64,000 nucleotides of DNA from Diplosphaera chodatii (Eukaryota; Chlorophyta; Trebouxiophyceae; Prasiolales; Stichococcaceae). Positions 1-12,507 of the stretch are shown here, in pieces. Location: positions 1,550,001 through 1,614,000 of the forward strand of contig JAALGY010000032.1 in NCBI GenBank assembly GCA_032358165.1, in the 5' to 3' direction. Below the pieces are notes generated by a model. The model ran no database searches, was not told the origin of the DNA, and saw nothing but the letters and a program-made list of their open reading frames with translations. The first letter of the stretch is position 1. Every line of letters starts with the position of its first letter. Position numbers and translations under genes: made by a program.

Positions 1-1570
1 TGTATCTATAAAGGTTGGCCCCCAGGCATTACAAAAATCTGATTTATTACGGGCCTCATGGTTGAGTCGCGGAGCTGTCAGGGGGTTGGTACTGTGACAA
101 CAGGGGTGTCAAGGGACAGCAAGGTGAAGGCACGTGCCGCTGAAGCGGCATCAACAGCAGGCACCCGAGCGCGAGCAGCGTCTGGCTTTGCGTGGGGTCA
201 TATAACACGACGCAGTATCAGCACGCCGCCAATGACGGGCAACCAACGCCGCGCTGCTAGAATCGCTGCTAGAGAAGCTGTGTAGTGCCGACCGCCCAAC
301 ACGGAGGCCAGCCAGCGCGTGGTAGCTTAGCATGACGGTGGAGATTGCCCACGCAGAAGGGCCGCGCGTCGCGTGCGGCACGGCGGCCGGGGTGACCGCT
401 CGCAACGTTTACGGGGACCGCGTGAAAGGAATACGGAGCATCGCAGTGAAGTACGGAGAACGCGGGGTGGAAAGACGAGGTGCCGTGCTGAGAAAGCCGG
501 CAAACTACCAAACGGATTAAGAGGTCCACTGGAAATTCTTGTAACAATTGGCGTTCGCAAAAGCGAGACGCGAGTTTGGCCCTATGGCTGTAAAAGGGCG
601 CCGCTAGGCCAGGGGCAAGAGAATGCTCAGACCGCGCCGTATTGTTTCCCTACTTCTGCGTAAATACACAAGCAGCCTGGTACATTTTTGGCAATTTCGC
701 CCACCGGCGTCTAAATGCTGCAAGGCTGATGTCAGGTGCATTGTAGACGTCCGCAAGCATCCGTGAAAAATCTCAGCGCGATTGGCAAGCCTGCTGCAGC
801 TGTGTCACCCTGACGTTCGTTAGCCAAACTCGATTTGCTCTTGTTTGCTTGCCAGCCCCCGTCGTTGGAAAACGCGTTACTTCGCTACTCTGAGCAATGT
901 GACATAAACCACGCACTAACCTACAATGCCGCGCCCCGCGCCGTATGCGATGCTTCAGCGTGCGTCAGCAGCTACAGTGGCTCCGTTTCTGACAGGCTTG
1001 GAGTGCACCGCAACGTTTCACAACTTTCATAGCTGCTACGCTCGGACTGACGTTTCGGAAATTTCAGGCTCGTAACTCGGTCCGGTATACACATGAGTTT
1101 GTCCCCCGCTGTAGGGGGGGGCCAAACTAAAACTGTTAGCCTGGGTATTTTCCCCGGCTGACTAGGGCACACTGCACTCCCAGTCAGCGGGGTAGTCTAT
1201 GGACGTACTCAGTGAAACAAGTCGTGATACACTACAGAGTGGCGTGCCTAGCAAGCAGATGCATGGTCTCTTGGGCCCGACATACAAGTGAAGGCATACC
1301 TCAACCGCAGATGCACCAGGAAACCAGGCAGGAACCGTGCTAGGGACAGAGCCAGGGTTACCTGTACGGTCAGACTTCTAAACGTCAGCGGGGGTCGCGC
1401 CTGGGGGCAATGATTGGTCACTTGTCCAGTCGCACTGACATTGAAGGATTGGACGTTTTGACTAGGCTAGCTCCTGATCCAACGTCTGGCAAAAGAATGC
1501 CTTCCTACTCATAGTACACCTACACATGACAAGATGTAAGGCGATACCATGCAGGCCATCGTCATCAGCG
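1..1570. other. Intergenic, no supported gene
   Basis: Short open frames exist on both strands here, but none has recognisable protein similarity, a splice pattern joining frames, or an RNA-gene signature. The right part must hold the 3' UTR of the UFD2 gene that ends at 1571 on the minus strand. I found no TGTAA signal on that strand within this stretch. Confidence 0.5.
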
Positions 1571-4500
1571 CTAGTCAACTGCCTGGTTCTGCTGTTGTTG
1601 CCGCTGCGCCATCTTCCAGGCCTGGATCTGGCCTTTGAGCTCGGCGTTTGGCTGCAGCATGTCCACCGTCAGCGGCGAACGGTTAAAGGGATCCGTCTTT
1701 GCTGACAGGAGGTGGCGCTCGATCGTGGAGCGCTCTACTGTCATCTGGGACCCCGGCAGTGTGACCGGGTCCTGGTAAAGGCAGACAGAACCATGCTCAG
1801 AGCAGCTGCACCTACCAACATGTCCAAGCGTGCCCAGCACCTGGGCAACAAGGTAAGGCTTGCTGCAGATGCCTGCAGCTGCATTGTGCATTGGGCAGCA
1901 GGGGTGCAGTGCCTCACCTGCATGACGGTGCCAAGCAGCGGGTCCAGGAACTCGTCAGGCACATCGCCCAGCAGGTCCTCCTCCTGCGCTGCGGACAGCT
2001 TGGCCATGCCCACCGACTCCCCCAGCGCCTCCATCGCATCCACCTCGTCCTCACTCAGCAGCCCGTACTTGCGGAGCACCTGCATCGGCGGGCGGCAGCA
2101 CAACTGACCATCGGAGTGAGCCAACATGGGGACTCGCCAACTTGCAGCATGCCGCACGCCGCTTGATCCCGGCAGCAATGCTGGTGAGCAAAGGGTGGCA
2201 CAGAGGCAGGGCCTGAAGCAACGCACATCCGCAGACTCAGAGAAGAGGCCCTCATGGTAGGAGCGCTGATCTGCAGCAATCGCGGCCACGAAGCTGCCCT
2301 GCTTGTCAGCGGCGGACAGGTGCAGGTAGATGTGCGCCAGCTCGGACAGCAGCTCCTGCGGCCTCCATCGGTACTTCTCCGGATCCCGGACCCGCAGGGT
2401 TTTCCGCTTTTGCTTGCCTGCAGGAGTAATCAGCATCCTGACAGCCCGCCTTGAGGAGCCTATGGCTTGCATACAGCACTGATGAGGCCGGAATCTGTAA
2501 ACAGGAACCAATGTCAAGGGACTAAAGTGTGGGGCGCATGTGTCTCAACAGGTGGACTACTTGGGCGCAGAATGTGCAGACAGTCGAGGGACACACCAAC
2601 CAGCGCGTCCATGAAGTATGTCAGCATGCTCGCGACACGCTCCACCATCTCTGGCAGCAGCCAGGTGTGCGTGATGTCCTCGGTGGTCCGCCGCAGCAGC
2701 CTCACATAGACGCCCGCCAGGTAGATGTCCGCCTGCAGGTTGTGCGCTGCAGCACAAAAGCCCGAGCGGCACCACATCAGCCCGCTGCAAATGCCAGATG
2801 GGTGCAGGTGTGCGCAATGCAACAGGCTGCGACACCAGGAGTGGAGCGGCCATGCAAGGAGGATCAGGCGCTTGCTTGTGCTGTTGAAGTGCTGCTGCTT
2901 CTCCTTGCGCTCCTGCGGCGACAGCGCCTCCCACCGGGCTGTGTCCGCCATCAGCTCCTCCAGCTCGCGGATCTGCAGCGGCACGGCGAGATGCAGCTCG
3001 TGCCCAGATACAGATCTGCGGGCCGATGCCGCAGGACAGCACATCGCTTTCCCCATCTCCTGTTGGTCCACATGTCTGCAGCATGACACAGGACATCCCG
3101 CGGTCACCCACCTCGGGCAGACTGCGGATGACGTCGTCCAGCAAGTACTGGCTGTCATTGCAGATGACGTCGGCAAATGCCAGGTAGAGCCCTTTGCCGC
3201 CCTGCTCCGCCGCCAGCGCCTTCCACACCACCCGGTGCGCCGGTATGGTCCACAGGTACACTGTCGCCACACATCGATCATCATCGACAGCTTGGTGGCT
3301 GGCATGCGAGGCATGATCCACTGAGAGCACTGTGCAGTGGCTGGGTCACAAGCCCAGTCTGAGTAGACTCACGCAGGATCTCGCCAGCCTTGTAGCGGGT
3401 GTTGAACTTTTCGTAAAAGGTGTTGCTGCGGTCTGTATGCTCCACATCGTGGAACAGCTGCAGCAAGCCCCGAACCTGCATGGTGGACAAGCCCATCCGC
3501 CTTTGGATGCTGACTGCAGCGTTGCACGCCAAACTTCGCAACACCCAGGCGCCCGAGGCAGCACCACACCATGTTCTGCTGGACGAGCGGGTGCCACTCA
3601 ATCAGCTGGCTGACTGCTGCGATGGATGGCAGCCGGCGCGCGTTGAACGACTGGTCCTCTGCCAGGTTGGGCGCCACCCATATATGGAGCAACTGCGGCA
3701 CAGCAGTCCGTGTTGGTGGTAGTTGTAGAAGAGCGGCGGAGAACGTTGGTACACATGGAAACAGCACCATGATGTCTGCCGGCATGCACAGTGACTGTGT
3801 CTCTATCAGGCTCTCGGATGTGGACAGCAAACTGGGACGCACATCAATGAGCTTGGCACGCAGGTGCGCGTTCTTGATGTACGCAGGCGAGCCCAGGAAC
3901 ACGATGACCACGTTGACAAACTCGTTGTTGGGCAGGGCGTCCATGGCCTGCCGATGAGCTGACAAACGGTGTAAAACACAAAGCAGACTTTACGTGGCAT
4001 GTCTGCAACAATGGTCCACTGGAACATCAGAGAGCGCACTGCGACATACCTGAGGCAGCGCCTGCGCCACCCACTCCAGGATGTCCAACAGGTCCTCCAA
4101 AAAGTATTCCTGCACCACCGACAGCTAACAATGTCTGGCAAGGCGACTTCATACATTACAACTCGAGAGCCCTGCCAACCAACAGCCCCCCACTTGACCC
4201 GGCTGCAAACGACCAGCGGCGTGCCACCATCCTCCAGCGATGGGAGACGACGCGTTGACTCGATGCAGCAGGATCAATGCTGAGGCCTACCGGAAGTGTG
4301 CGGAACTCCATCGGCGCTTCTGCTGGCAGCGGCAGCTGTATATCGCCGCCGGGGGCTGAGCTGGGGCATGCCAGGTGCAGGAGCCAGGCGGCCATGAGAC
4401 GGCAGTAAGACAGCAGCTCGCCCATTGCTGCAGGGTCCTGCACACACACTGGCAGCCAGTGTAAAACTGGCAGATGACTTGCTGTGATGCACTGCCAAAC

Positions 4501-7279
4501 ATCAATAGAGCAGGTCGGCCCGCACAGCTGCTACGTGTGACTTTGGGAATACCCATTACCTGCAGATGGGTGTCTAGCAACACCACGTCACCCCGCATAT
4601 GGTCCAGATGCTGCAGCATCATGTCGAGCTGCCGCCGGTGCATTGCTGCCGCTGGCCCAAGCATACTGCAAGCATCATGGCACGATGTGACAAGTGTGAA
4701 GAGACACGAGAGCACTGCGGTCGGCATGAGACAACCTGTCAACCGTCACCTGGGCAGCATGCGCTCGAGCACTTTGGTCTCCTCCTCAGTGCGCTGCAGC
4801 TGCTTTGCCAGCTGGTTGCGGAATGACAGCACGGCTACTGGCCCAAGGTGCAGCACCTTGGCTGTAAGGAAGAAGGCCTGCAGAACAGCAGCCGGGCGTG
4901 CATGAACTGATTGCAGCCCCGCAGCATGGAGCACAATCAGGTGCAGACACGATGTGCCGCCACACGCCGGATGCACGGCGCACAACTCATTCGCATGCTG
5001 CTCACCTCACAGATGAAGGCATAGTCAGGCGGCGAGCTAGTGCTTGCATCACCGCCAGATGCCTGCCGTTCAGCAACCCACTTCTGCTCTTCTTCCCGCG
5101 TCGCACTCATCTTTGTTTCATCCTCAAAGCTGATATGGTCGTTCCACGACACGTACCTGCAGAGCCAGGTGACTAGGCGGTCATGAAGGTCACCACAGCA
5201 ACCGGGCTAGCCCTGGGAAATCACATGGGAAATCACATGCTGCTTATGGCCGTCAAACACGGTGGACAGCAGCTCGCACCCTGCATCGATTCTGGCCCAT
5301 GTCTTGGCAGACGGCTGGATGAATGGCTGGCACAGCTTGATGCAGACGGCCGCCAGGTTCATGAAGAAGCCATCCGGCGCCGCAACCTTGTAGTCAGGAT
5401 ATGTCTTGGCACGTTCTGCATCCGTCTCGACTGCAGCAAACAGCCACTGCAACATCCGCTCCCGCGTGTCCTGCCATGCAGCACACATGCTGTCAAGTCG
5501 ATGTCGTCATGTCAGCTTGCCCGGGTGAGACCAACCTGCCACGAGCTGACAGATAGGGGCAATGATGTGCGTTGAGATCACAGATCCAGTGCAATGCAGC
5601 GCATTCCATGCACCTCAAGGCAACGAACACCTTCTTCAAAAGGTTGAGGACAATGGCATGCAGCGCCATCGTCAGCTGATTCATAGTCAGCCTCATCGAG
5701 CTGACCACCGAGCTGAGCTCCGCTTGCGAGCGTGACTCCAGGTTGCTGAGGTACTTCTCGCGCACGCTGGGCGCGCTGGGGCCTGCCACGCGGTCTGTCA
5801 GGACTGCCAAGCAGAATGCCGCACCCAGTGCTGTTGACCGTGCAAACTCCCGGCCGTTAGGCAGCGCCTGCAAGCATCAGACCACCTTGTATGATCTTCA
5901 GTGTCGCAGCCCACTTTTGCATGTCAAGGACCATCGGGGCAGTGCAGCACAGGTCAGCGTGCTTGTGGGAAGCGTGCCGACCTCTGGCAGGAAGGTCTCT
6001 GATGCAACCAGGCCACGCGCCAGGGGCCGGATTGTGCTGATGACATTGAGGGCACCCAGCAGGCCTGTAATGTCGTCCATGGCATGGTACTGGCGTGCAG
6101 AGCTCATGAGACTCACGCCTGCATCACGATTGCACACCGAGTTCAGATCGGACCCCCAGCATGGCATCTTACAAGGATGAGCTGCATCATTCGCGCACCA
6201 GCCAACATCACCAAGCAACCTTTTTTTTGGCAGGTGCTGATTATGTACGCCAATACGATTGCACCGTCCGAGTGCTGCATGTCTGCATCTGGCTCACAAG
6301 GTTGTCACTCACCCCAGCTGTGGACCACCTCTGGCAAGCCCTCGTCCTCAAATCGTGCGGCAAACTGCTCCAAAAACTCCGGCGGCATGTGCTGCTGATC
6401 TGACTTCTGCGTGAGGCGTGCCTCCAGTGCGTCCAGCAGCTGCACGACCCCTCGACTCCGGGCAGCATCCGGCTGCGGTGGCGAGTGCTTTGTTGGGTTA
6501 GTGCAGACCTCTGATGACACGGCAGGCAGCTCACCAGGACCGCATGCTTGAAGGCGAATGTTCCAAGACCTGACCGTTGATGTCGACCCCTTACAGAAAC
6601 CCACCTGGGGGAACATGTCCATGATAAGAAGCAGGCCGGTGTAGGAGACCGCCAACTCCTTGCAGTATGTGAGCAGCTCCTGCAGCGGCCGGCTTGCAGC
6701 TGTGCCTGGCAGCGAGCGAAACCGCTCCGATGCCCGGCCGAATGCTCCCAGTCTACACAGCGGCAACAGGCAAGCAACCTTACTCCTTGTCAAGGCTAGA
6801 AGGAAGGCGCTTTCATGCACCCAATGAACTGAACAGCGCAGCTACGCACAGGTATGCGACAGGCCACTGCGGGTAGGGATCCGGCGGGTCCATCAGCCGC
6901 GCCATCAGAGCCCGCTCCAGACTGTCTTTAGTCAGCAGCATCGGTGCGTTTGCCGCTTCGGCAGCCAGCTCCTATGCAGTGCAATGCAACAACGAGTCAT
7001 ACTGCCGCATGCATCCTTGTGCCAATAACAACAACCATCACATTGAGTTTGCTCGACTTAATGAGGCAGTGCGGCACAGCTTGCAATCGCAGCCGGCAGA
7101 AGCATGCATAGACAGACGTCGATTGGGTGGTTGGCTTGATGAACATGTCCCCATCACACCTCGGCAAGCCCAGCCAGATGTACTACGGGCGGGCTGGCAT
7201 CTGCGCTGGCGCGATCCGCGTCCAGTGTGATTGCAAAGACCCCGCGGACAAGCTCATCCTGTTGTGTGGCAAGCTCCAT
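1571..7279 (-). CDS. UFD2: Ubiquitin conjugation factor E4 (UFD2), U-box, multi-exon
   Basis: This is a U-box E4/E3 ligase that extends ubiquitin chains on substrates delivered by CDC48/p97 for proteasomal degradation in the cytosol and nucleus. The span includes introns. The first exon (7279-7160) starts [20 protein letters not shown], matching the N-terminus of plant UFD2. Core blocks follow: 6745-6600 ([16 protein letters not shown]), 6100-5980, 5870-5600 ([18 protein letters not shown]), 5480-5220 ([12 protein letters not shown]...[16 protein letters not shown]), 3600-3380 ([18 protein letters not shown]) and 2370-2260. The C-terminal U-box at about 1990-1571 reads [11 protein letters not shown], then [17 protein letters not shown] and [16 protein letters not shown], ending in a Gln-rich tail. 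As expected for a U-box, zinc-binding Cys/His residues are absent. The 5' end faces the DnaJ-type gene across 427 bp. Identity is near certain, but individual exon borders were not all resolved. Confidence 0.93.
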
Positions 7280-7706
7280 CGCTAGTGTGGGTGAGGGTGT
7301 GCCGTATCAAACAGTTCACAACTGACGCATGTGCAACTTGATCTGCCTAGGCGTGAGCTACATCTTCCACGTCGCTAGGCACGACTGCAAGGTGCAAAGC
7401 GGGTCTCAGGATTGAGCATGCACGCAAAATGGCAAATGGTCCCAGATCGGTGGGAAGTCGGCGGTGCAGGAAAGGCTGCCAGTTAAAGGGAAAGGTGGCA
7501 GCTGACAGGAACATATCCTGGACCGGAAAATCTTTAGGCATTTTTGCGCAGGTTTACATGGATGGACAGCGTTGCAGTCGTTGGCACAGCCGCCGGAACA
7601 TGATGACCGCATTTGCGAGTTGAACGTAGCCACTTCGTCGACTGTCTGTGCCGCGCCAAGACAGCTGCTTTGACGATGGGTGCTGGTTTGACCGTGCGCT
7701 GCGAAG
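7280..7706. promoter_or_regulatory. Divergent 5' spacer, UFD2 / DnaJ-type gene
   Basis: The 427 bp between two outward-pointing start codons must hold both promoters and 5' UTRs. I recognise no strong TATA box or known motif in it. That it is a shared promoter is inferred from layout only. Confidence 0.4.
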
Positions 7707-8381
7707 ATGCTCGCTGAATTGAGGCCAAGCCCCACGGCGCAGAGTCTGCGTGCAGTCAGCGTTGTGCATCACTCTGGCAACTGCTCCCAGGGCGACCTCA
7801 GGCGGTCGGGTGATGCGCAGCGTCCGCTCAGCCGGAGCAGACAACAGAGGGTGAGCAGGTCAACCCGGTGTGCAGCAGGCAACGGACAGCACGCCGGGCC
7901 ACAGGGTGACGATCAGCTGCACAGAGGCACGTCGAACGGCAGACACAGCAGCGGAGGCCACGCTGACCGGCACGATGCGCTGCCTCTATCGCTTTACCAC
8001 GCATATGCGGACTTGCCATGCGACGGCAAGACCCGAACAGAACAGGACGAGGCATGCGATCCCAACACTCGTGATTGTCAGACCCCGATGCACGTTTGGG
8101 AAACCAATTGCAGAAAGTGCAGTGGCACTGGCACCGTGGCATCGTACACCCGTGGGGGCAGGGGTCGCGGCGGCAGAGGGGCCAGGCGACTGTTGTACAC
8201 GTGTCCGACCTGTCATGGTGTTGGCTGCGTGAGGCATACGTCATCACGGATACTGCCCGATGTTCATGGTGGGAATGGACAGTACACAGCCGGCCGACCG
8301 CCCTGCGAGATCAGCTGGGCGGATGACGATGGCAAGAAGAAGTCGCTGTTTGAGCGCTTCAAAGAAAAGCTGGGCAAATAG
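7707..8381 (+). CDS. Protein with two DnaJ-type CxxCxGxG motifs
   Basis: An uninterrupted 224-codon frame runs from ATG at 7707 to TAG at 8379-8381. The C-terminal half carries two DnaJ-type zinc-finger half-sites, CRKCSGTG and CPTCHGVG, separated by a Gly/Arg-rich linker (TRGGRGRGGRGARR). It ends in a charged tail (WADDDGKKKSLFERFKEKLG). Such motifs bind zinc and occur in DnaJ co-chaperones and in several small plastid assembly factors. The N-terminal ~50 residues are rich in Ser/Arg and poor in acids, consistent with but not proof of an organelle transit peptide. No J domain is present. The middle (about 7860-8080) is low-quality coding sequence and may contain an unrecognised intron. I cannot assign a more exact function. 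Confidence 0.55.
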   Translation: MLAELRPSPTAQSLRAVSVVHHSGNCSQGDLRRSGDAQRPLSRSRQQRVSRSTRCAAGNGQHAGPQGDDQLHRGTSNGRHSSGGHADRHDALPLSLYHAYADLPCDGKTRTEQDEACDPNTRDCQTPMHVWETNCRKCSGTGTVASYTRGGRGRGGRGARRLLYTCPTCHGVGCVRHTSSRILPDVHGGNGQYTAGRPPCEISWADDDGKKKSLFERFKEKLGK

Positions 8382-8798
8382 GGCCACAGGAGTGGTGTCA
8401 AATGAGAGTGCGAGCTTGGGGTGAGCCAATTCTTTCGCAGTATAGACCTGTTTGTGTCCGATAGCGATTTAGCATTGCGTGTTCCGACGTGGCTGATCTG
8501 CAATGCGTCCGCTGGGGCTGCAAAATTTGTGTCGGGTGTCATCATCAGCCGCAAACCACCGTTGGTGTCTGACCGCCCAGAAACCACACTGTAGACAGAC
8601 TACACTGTAGACAAAGGAGCCTGTGTTGGCCTCCGCTTATGGATGATGGTTCTGCCTGCACACACAACACAGATCTTCGTGGAAGTGTGCAGGCACCTGT
8701 TGACAGTAGTGTGACTCAATGCTTGGGACGGGTGCCAACGTGCGCACCTGTGCTGAGTCATATCTGCAGCCTCGTCATCAGCCAGGATCTCTGGACAG
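8382..8798. other. Convergent 3' spacer
   Basis: 417 bp lie between the stop codons of two converging genes. It contains a short tandem duplication of ACACTGTAGACA near 8587-8612 and nothing else I can support. No TGTAA signal is evident for either gene. Confidence 0.4.
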
Positions 8799-9941
8799 CT
8801 AAAATCGATGCCCAGATGTTGACATGCGGTGCACGCTGTCTGCTGTCACCAGGACGTCAACGTGCCGGTCGTGCTCCATCATGGGCACACTGTCAACTAT
8901 CTGTGCCTTGAATGCGAGCGCCACTGCGATGCAATAGGAAGACGATGACCAAGTTTCAAGGCACCATCTCATGGGTGTTTGCTGACCCTTGCAACATCGT
9001 TACTTGTGCACTCACCCAGCAGCGGTGGTGGCCTGCTGTGCTGCTGAGCGTGTGCAATGCAGCGACTGATAAAATGGTCATAGTAGCCGCCGCCCCGCCC
9101 CAGCCGTCCGCCTTTGGCATCAAATGCCAGCCCCGGCAAGATCAGGACATCCACTGGTGTTGCCGTCTTGAGCACTGTGCAAGGGGGGATGCATGGCATT
9201 ACGAGGGGCGCTTGGCTTCAAGCTGACCGGCAGGCGTTGGGCAGCACACATCTGTACAGTTGCTCACCATCTTCACGGGGTGTCTGGCTGCCATAGCATT
9301 CGCTTGGTTCCCGAATGCCAAAGGGCGGGACTGAGTGTAAACCGTCCATGCTGTCTGTGAACCGAGATCGCAGCGGTGGGGATGCATCACGCGACCCTCG
9401 TGATCATTCTGGCTCAAGCGATCCAGGATGCAGCTCTGCATGCACGGCACTCACCAAGGTGCAGCAGCTTCATGTTTGACGCGTTGTCCATCACAAGAGG
9501 CACATAGCATCGCACATCCTGGCCTGCATATGTGTAGAACTCAGGCCTGTCAGTTGACACGCGGAGCAGACTGGCCGATACAGTTCTCCCACACAGACAT
9601 CGTCCAAGCGCACCTCGTGCAAGCAGCGAGTCCAGGATTGCTGTTGTGTCAACCTCCCGTAACCGCTCAGCATGCACGTAGCAGCCTATTACTTTGGCTT
9701 GCCCTAGCGCTGGAGACGCAAGGACGCTGGAGCAGATGGCTTCGCCTGCAGCTCACAAACACCATGCAGTGGCACATGCGGCAGTACATCATAGCTGCCG
9801 CAGTGTGGGAAACTGCTGATCAGTTTCAAAAGACATCTGCCACACACTCTGACGCTGCATGTCGATGCCGTCCATCTGTCGCAGCGCCTGCTTGACCGTC
9901 CTCCTGAGCAGCTGTTTGGTATCGAGCTGTGCCGCTGCCAT
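8799..9941 (-). CDS. 5-formyltetrahydrofolate cyclo-ligase, 6 exons, ~221 aa
   Basis: This enzyme catalyses ATP-dependent conversion of 5-formyl-THF to 5,10-methenyl-THF, returning the storage or inhibitory folate to one-carbon metabolism. My exon model (minus strand, 5' to 3') is 9941-9848, 9745-9614, 9523-9455, 9354-9268, 9174-9016, 8923-8799. All introns are GT-AG and the frame closes at 222 codons. Family hallmarks are REVDTTAILDSLLARG, CYVPLVMDNASNMKLL, VPPFGIREP, and the active-site/phosphate block DVLILPGLAFDAKGGRLGRG with GGYYDHF. The last exon reads VALAFKAQIVDSVPMMEHD. Length fits the family (~200 aa). An in-frame ATG at 9965 would add eight residues (MHVARHTV). The plant enzyme is mitochondrial, but targeting here is unclear. 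Confidence 0.92.
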
Positions 9942-9965
9942 GACAGTGTGCCGTGCAACATGCAT

Positions 9966-10297
9966 GCGAAGCGGAACTAAGGACAGTCTCGGTGCAGAGC
10001 AAGCACGCATGCAGTATGTTGTCGCATCGCACTTGCATGCAAAACGGCTGTTGAGCACTCTGCACATTGTAATCTGAGGATGCATGCACAGGCACGTGGC
10101 GACACGTGATTGATCTGGATGTGCAGACGGCCGTAAGGTGGCAGTGGAACATAGTTGCCAGATGCTGCATATAAGTACAACCATCCAAAGAAACTCCAAA
10201 CGCGCAGGGGATCAGTTTGAACCGTGGCAGCACTTTCAATTTGAAGTTGGCCACCATGCATCCATGATTGCGTCAGCAATCCCTGCACCATTGTCTG
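9966..10297. promoter_or_regulatory. Divergent 5' spacer, folate cyclo-ligase / MT-A70-like
   Basis: A 332-bp gap between divergent starts. A TATA-like TATAAG lies at 10170-10175 on the plus strand, about 125 bp before the MT-A70-like ATG. No other recognisable element was seen. Confidence 0.4.
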
Positions 10298-12507
10298 ATG
10301 GAAGACCGCAGAAACAAGCGAAGGTGTCCGCAGCGCCGTCTCGAGCAGCTGCCATCGGCAGTGCACTACGTGGGGTATGTTGAGGATGATGAGACACCAG
10401 AGAGCATTGCGCGCAAGTTTGAGGAGCTGGAGCGCATACAGGCTGCCGCACGCAGCGCAACAGCAGATAATCTTAGCGCAACATCGCTTGTGGCAGCCTC
10501 GGCGGCCCCAGATGCAGTGCCGGCACAGTCTACGCCTGCGGATGCATCAGCGAGCGCAGCCGATGCTGATAGAAGCCCAGCAGTGGCTCAATCAGCGGCA
10601 GGAGAAGGGCTGACGGACGAGCAGCTCATGCAGGTGTTCAAGCAGACCAGCGTCTTCACCGTGCGGAGCGCAGCGGATGGCAATGCTGCGCTCATGCAGC
10701 GGCAGCAGCAGCAGCCTGGCGGTCTCAGCTCCGGGACCTGCGGCAGAGACAGCGGGGACGAGCTTGTGTCGGATGAGGATGACATTGGCGTGCTGCAGAG
10801 CTTCTGGTCCGATGGTGACGACCAGGACTACTCGGAACACTGGAAGCGGCTCAAAAAGCTGCGGAAAAAGTGGGTTTCTGCAAATGCGCTTATGGACTCG
10901 TGTGGTGACCTGACACCCTGCCTGTGCCATGTGTCAAGCTTTGACGTCGGTGCATGCGACCATCAGTCGCCTGGTCGGTTGCAGGCGGCTAAGCAGTGCG
11001 CCAAGAGCGCCGCGGGAACGCGGGGTGAGCAGCAGCAGGCCGCGCCATGATGTTGTGATGCACTACAACGCCGCCACGCAGGCTTTCATTCGGCGGAAGG
11101 TGAGGCTCGTGTGTTTCATCACAACCACTGCTGCGAAACCTGCGTGTCCACGATCATGCCTGGCTTGCGAGCCCGTCTTGTGTACAACACCATGCAATCG
11201 ACATTGCAGGTTCGCCCCTATGATGCAGACGCCATCACACGCATACAGATGCCCCCGCCGCCACTGCCCGTCTCCTGGGGTCGCACCGTGCAGCCTTACC
11301 TGCCTCCGCAAGCGTGTGTGCAGCCAGTGGCGTCACATGCAGCACAGCTTGCCAGCGCAGCCCATGCATTTGGCCGCACCTACCAGGCACGCGGGGGTCG
11401 GGGGTCCGAGACCCTCCTGCAGCTGCGGTCTCGTGGATGTAACAGTACACAGCAATCCAGATCAGTTCACTGCCTTGCGGCAACATCTGCTTTCCACGGT
11501 GGTGCAGGCTGTGCTGGTGCAACCAGGTTGGGCAACCACCTCTGCGGACGCGGGTGCAGCGGTGGATCAGCAGCTAGCAACACTGGCGCGCGTGCCAATG
11601 GAGCAGCTGTGCCCTGTCGGCTTCGTTTTCGTATGGGCTCAGAAGGTGGGCAAGTCTGAAGCTGTGTTCGAAGCTGTGTGCGTCCACTTGCTTCTGAGCG
11701 CAGCTTGTGAGTTCCACCAAAGAGGCCGTGCATGGCTGATTTGGTGTATGCCGCACGGAATGGCACTTGCGTGGCTGTGACATGTGTGAAGTGCAACCGC
11801 CAAAAGTGCTGTGTCTCACGAGTGCAGTCGCAGCTGCACGCGGTGGTGCGGCTGCTGTACAGCTGGCGGTTTGCGTACGTCGAAAACCTGACGTGGGTGC
11901 ACATGGGGCCCAACAACCGGCCGCTGGCGGAGGCGGCGCCCCATGCGCGCTGCTCCCACTCCACGCTGCTCATATTCCGCAAGGACGGTGAGCCCCACAG
12001 CAACCAACTTATGCGTTAGCCAGAAGCCGCTGCTGTGTCATGTCTGCGAGGCAGCACCATCAATCACCACAGGCAACCGAGCTTCGTGTCACACTAAGCA
12101 CAGCTCCCCAAGCCTGCAGTGCCCCAATCCAGACTGGACTCGAGCCGCCTGCTGTCCAGCTTCAGACGACATGTGGTTGCAGGCCTGGGCAAGGACATTG
12201 AGCTGCGTCATCAGCGGAAGCCCGATGTCGTCTTCGACTGCATACGCAGCGCTCCAGGTGGACCTACTCACCAGGCTGCGGTTGTGAAGGACTGACTGGC
12301 AGTCAAGATCAACAACACATCGGGCAAGCTCGGCATGAAGCGCCATTTGGCCCATCTGCAGGTGGCAGGCGGCACATGCCGGAGGAGGTGTACGTCGCTC
12401 TGGAAACGCTGCTGCCCACTGGCAAAGGCCAATTCCTGGAGCTGTGGGCTGTGCCCAGTGCGCCGCGTGAAGGCTGGACGCAGGTCGTGGACCTGCCGCA
12501 GGGGTGA
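10298..12507 (+). CDS. MT-A70-like protein with degenerate DPPW motif, 7 exons, ~434 aa
   Basis: MT-A70 proteins (METTL3/METTL14/KAR4/METTL4 relatives) are adenine-N6 methyltransferases or their inactive partners. My exon model is 10298-10869, 11039-11099, 11210-11313, 11453-11645, 11834-11987, 12183-12257, 12362-12507; all are GT-AG and in frame (435 codons). The N-terminal region reads HYVGYVEDDETPESIARKF, then an Ala-rich and acidic stretch and WKRLKKLRKKW. The MT-A70 fold shows as YLPPQ, then VQAVLVQPGW (11511-11531) where active members have DPPW, then GFVFVWAQK, LYSWRFAYVENLTWVHM, KDIELRHQRKPDVVFDCIRS, and PEEVYVALETLLPTGKGQF leading to LELW. Replacement of DPP by QPG predicts loss of methyltransferase activity, or divergent chemistry. 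ATG at 10298 is the first in-frame Met. Family is secure; subfamily is not. Confidence 0.85.

Noticed and set aside
1..660. Short frames on both strands at the left edge
   Set aside because: Arg/Ala-rich products with no recognisable domains and extensive mutual overlap, typical of GC-rich non-coding DNA.
8969..10366. Long minus-strand frames running across folate cyclo-ligase introns
   Set aside because: The conserved protein is only recovered by splicing six exons. The continuous frames include intron translations.
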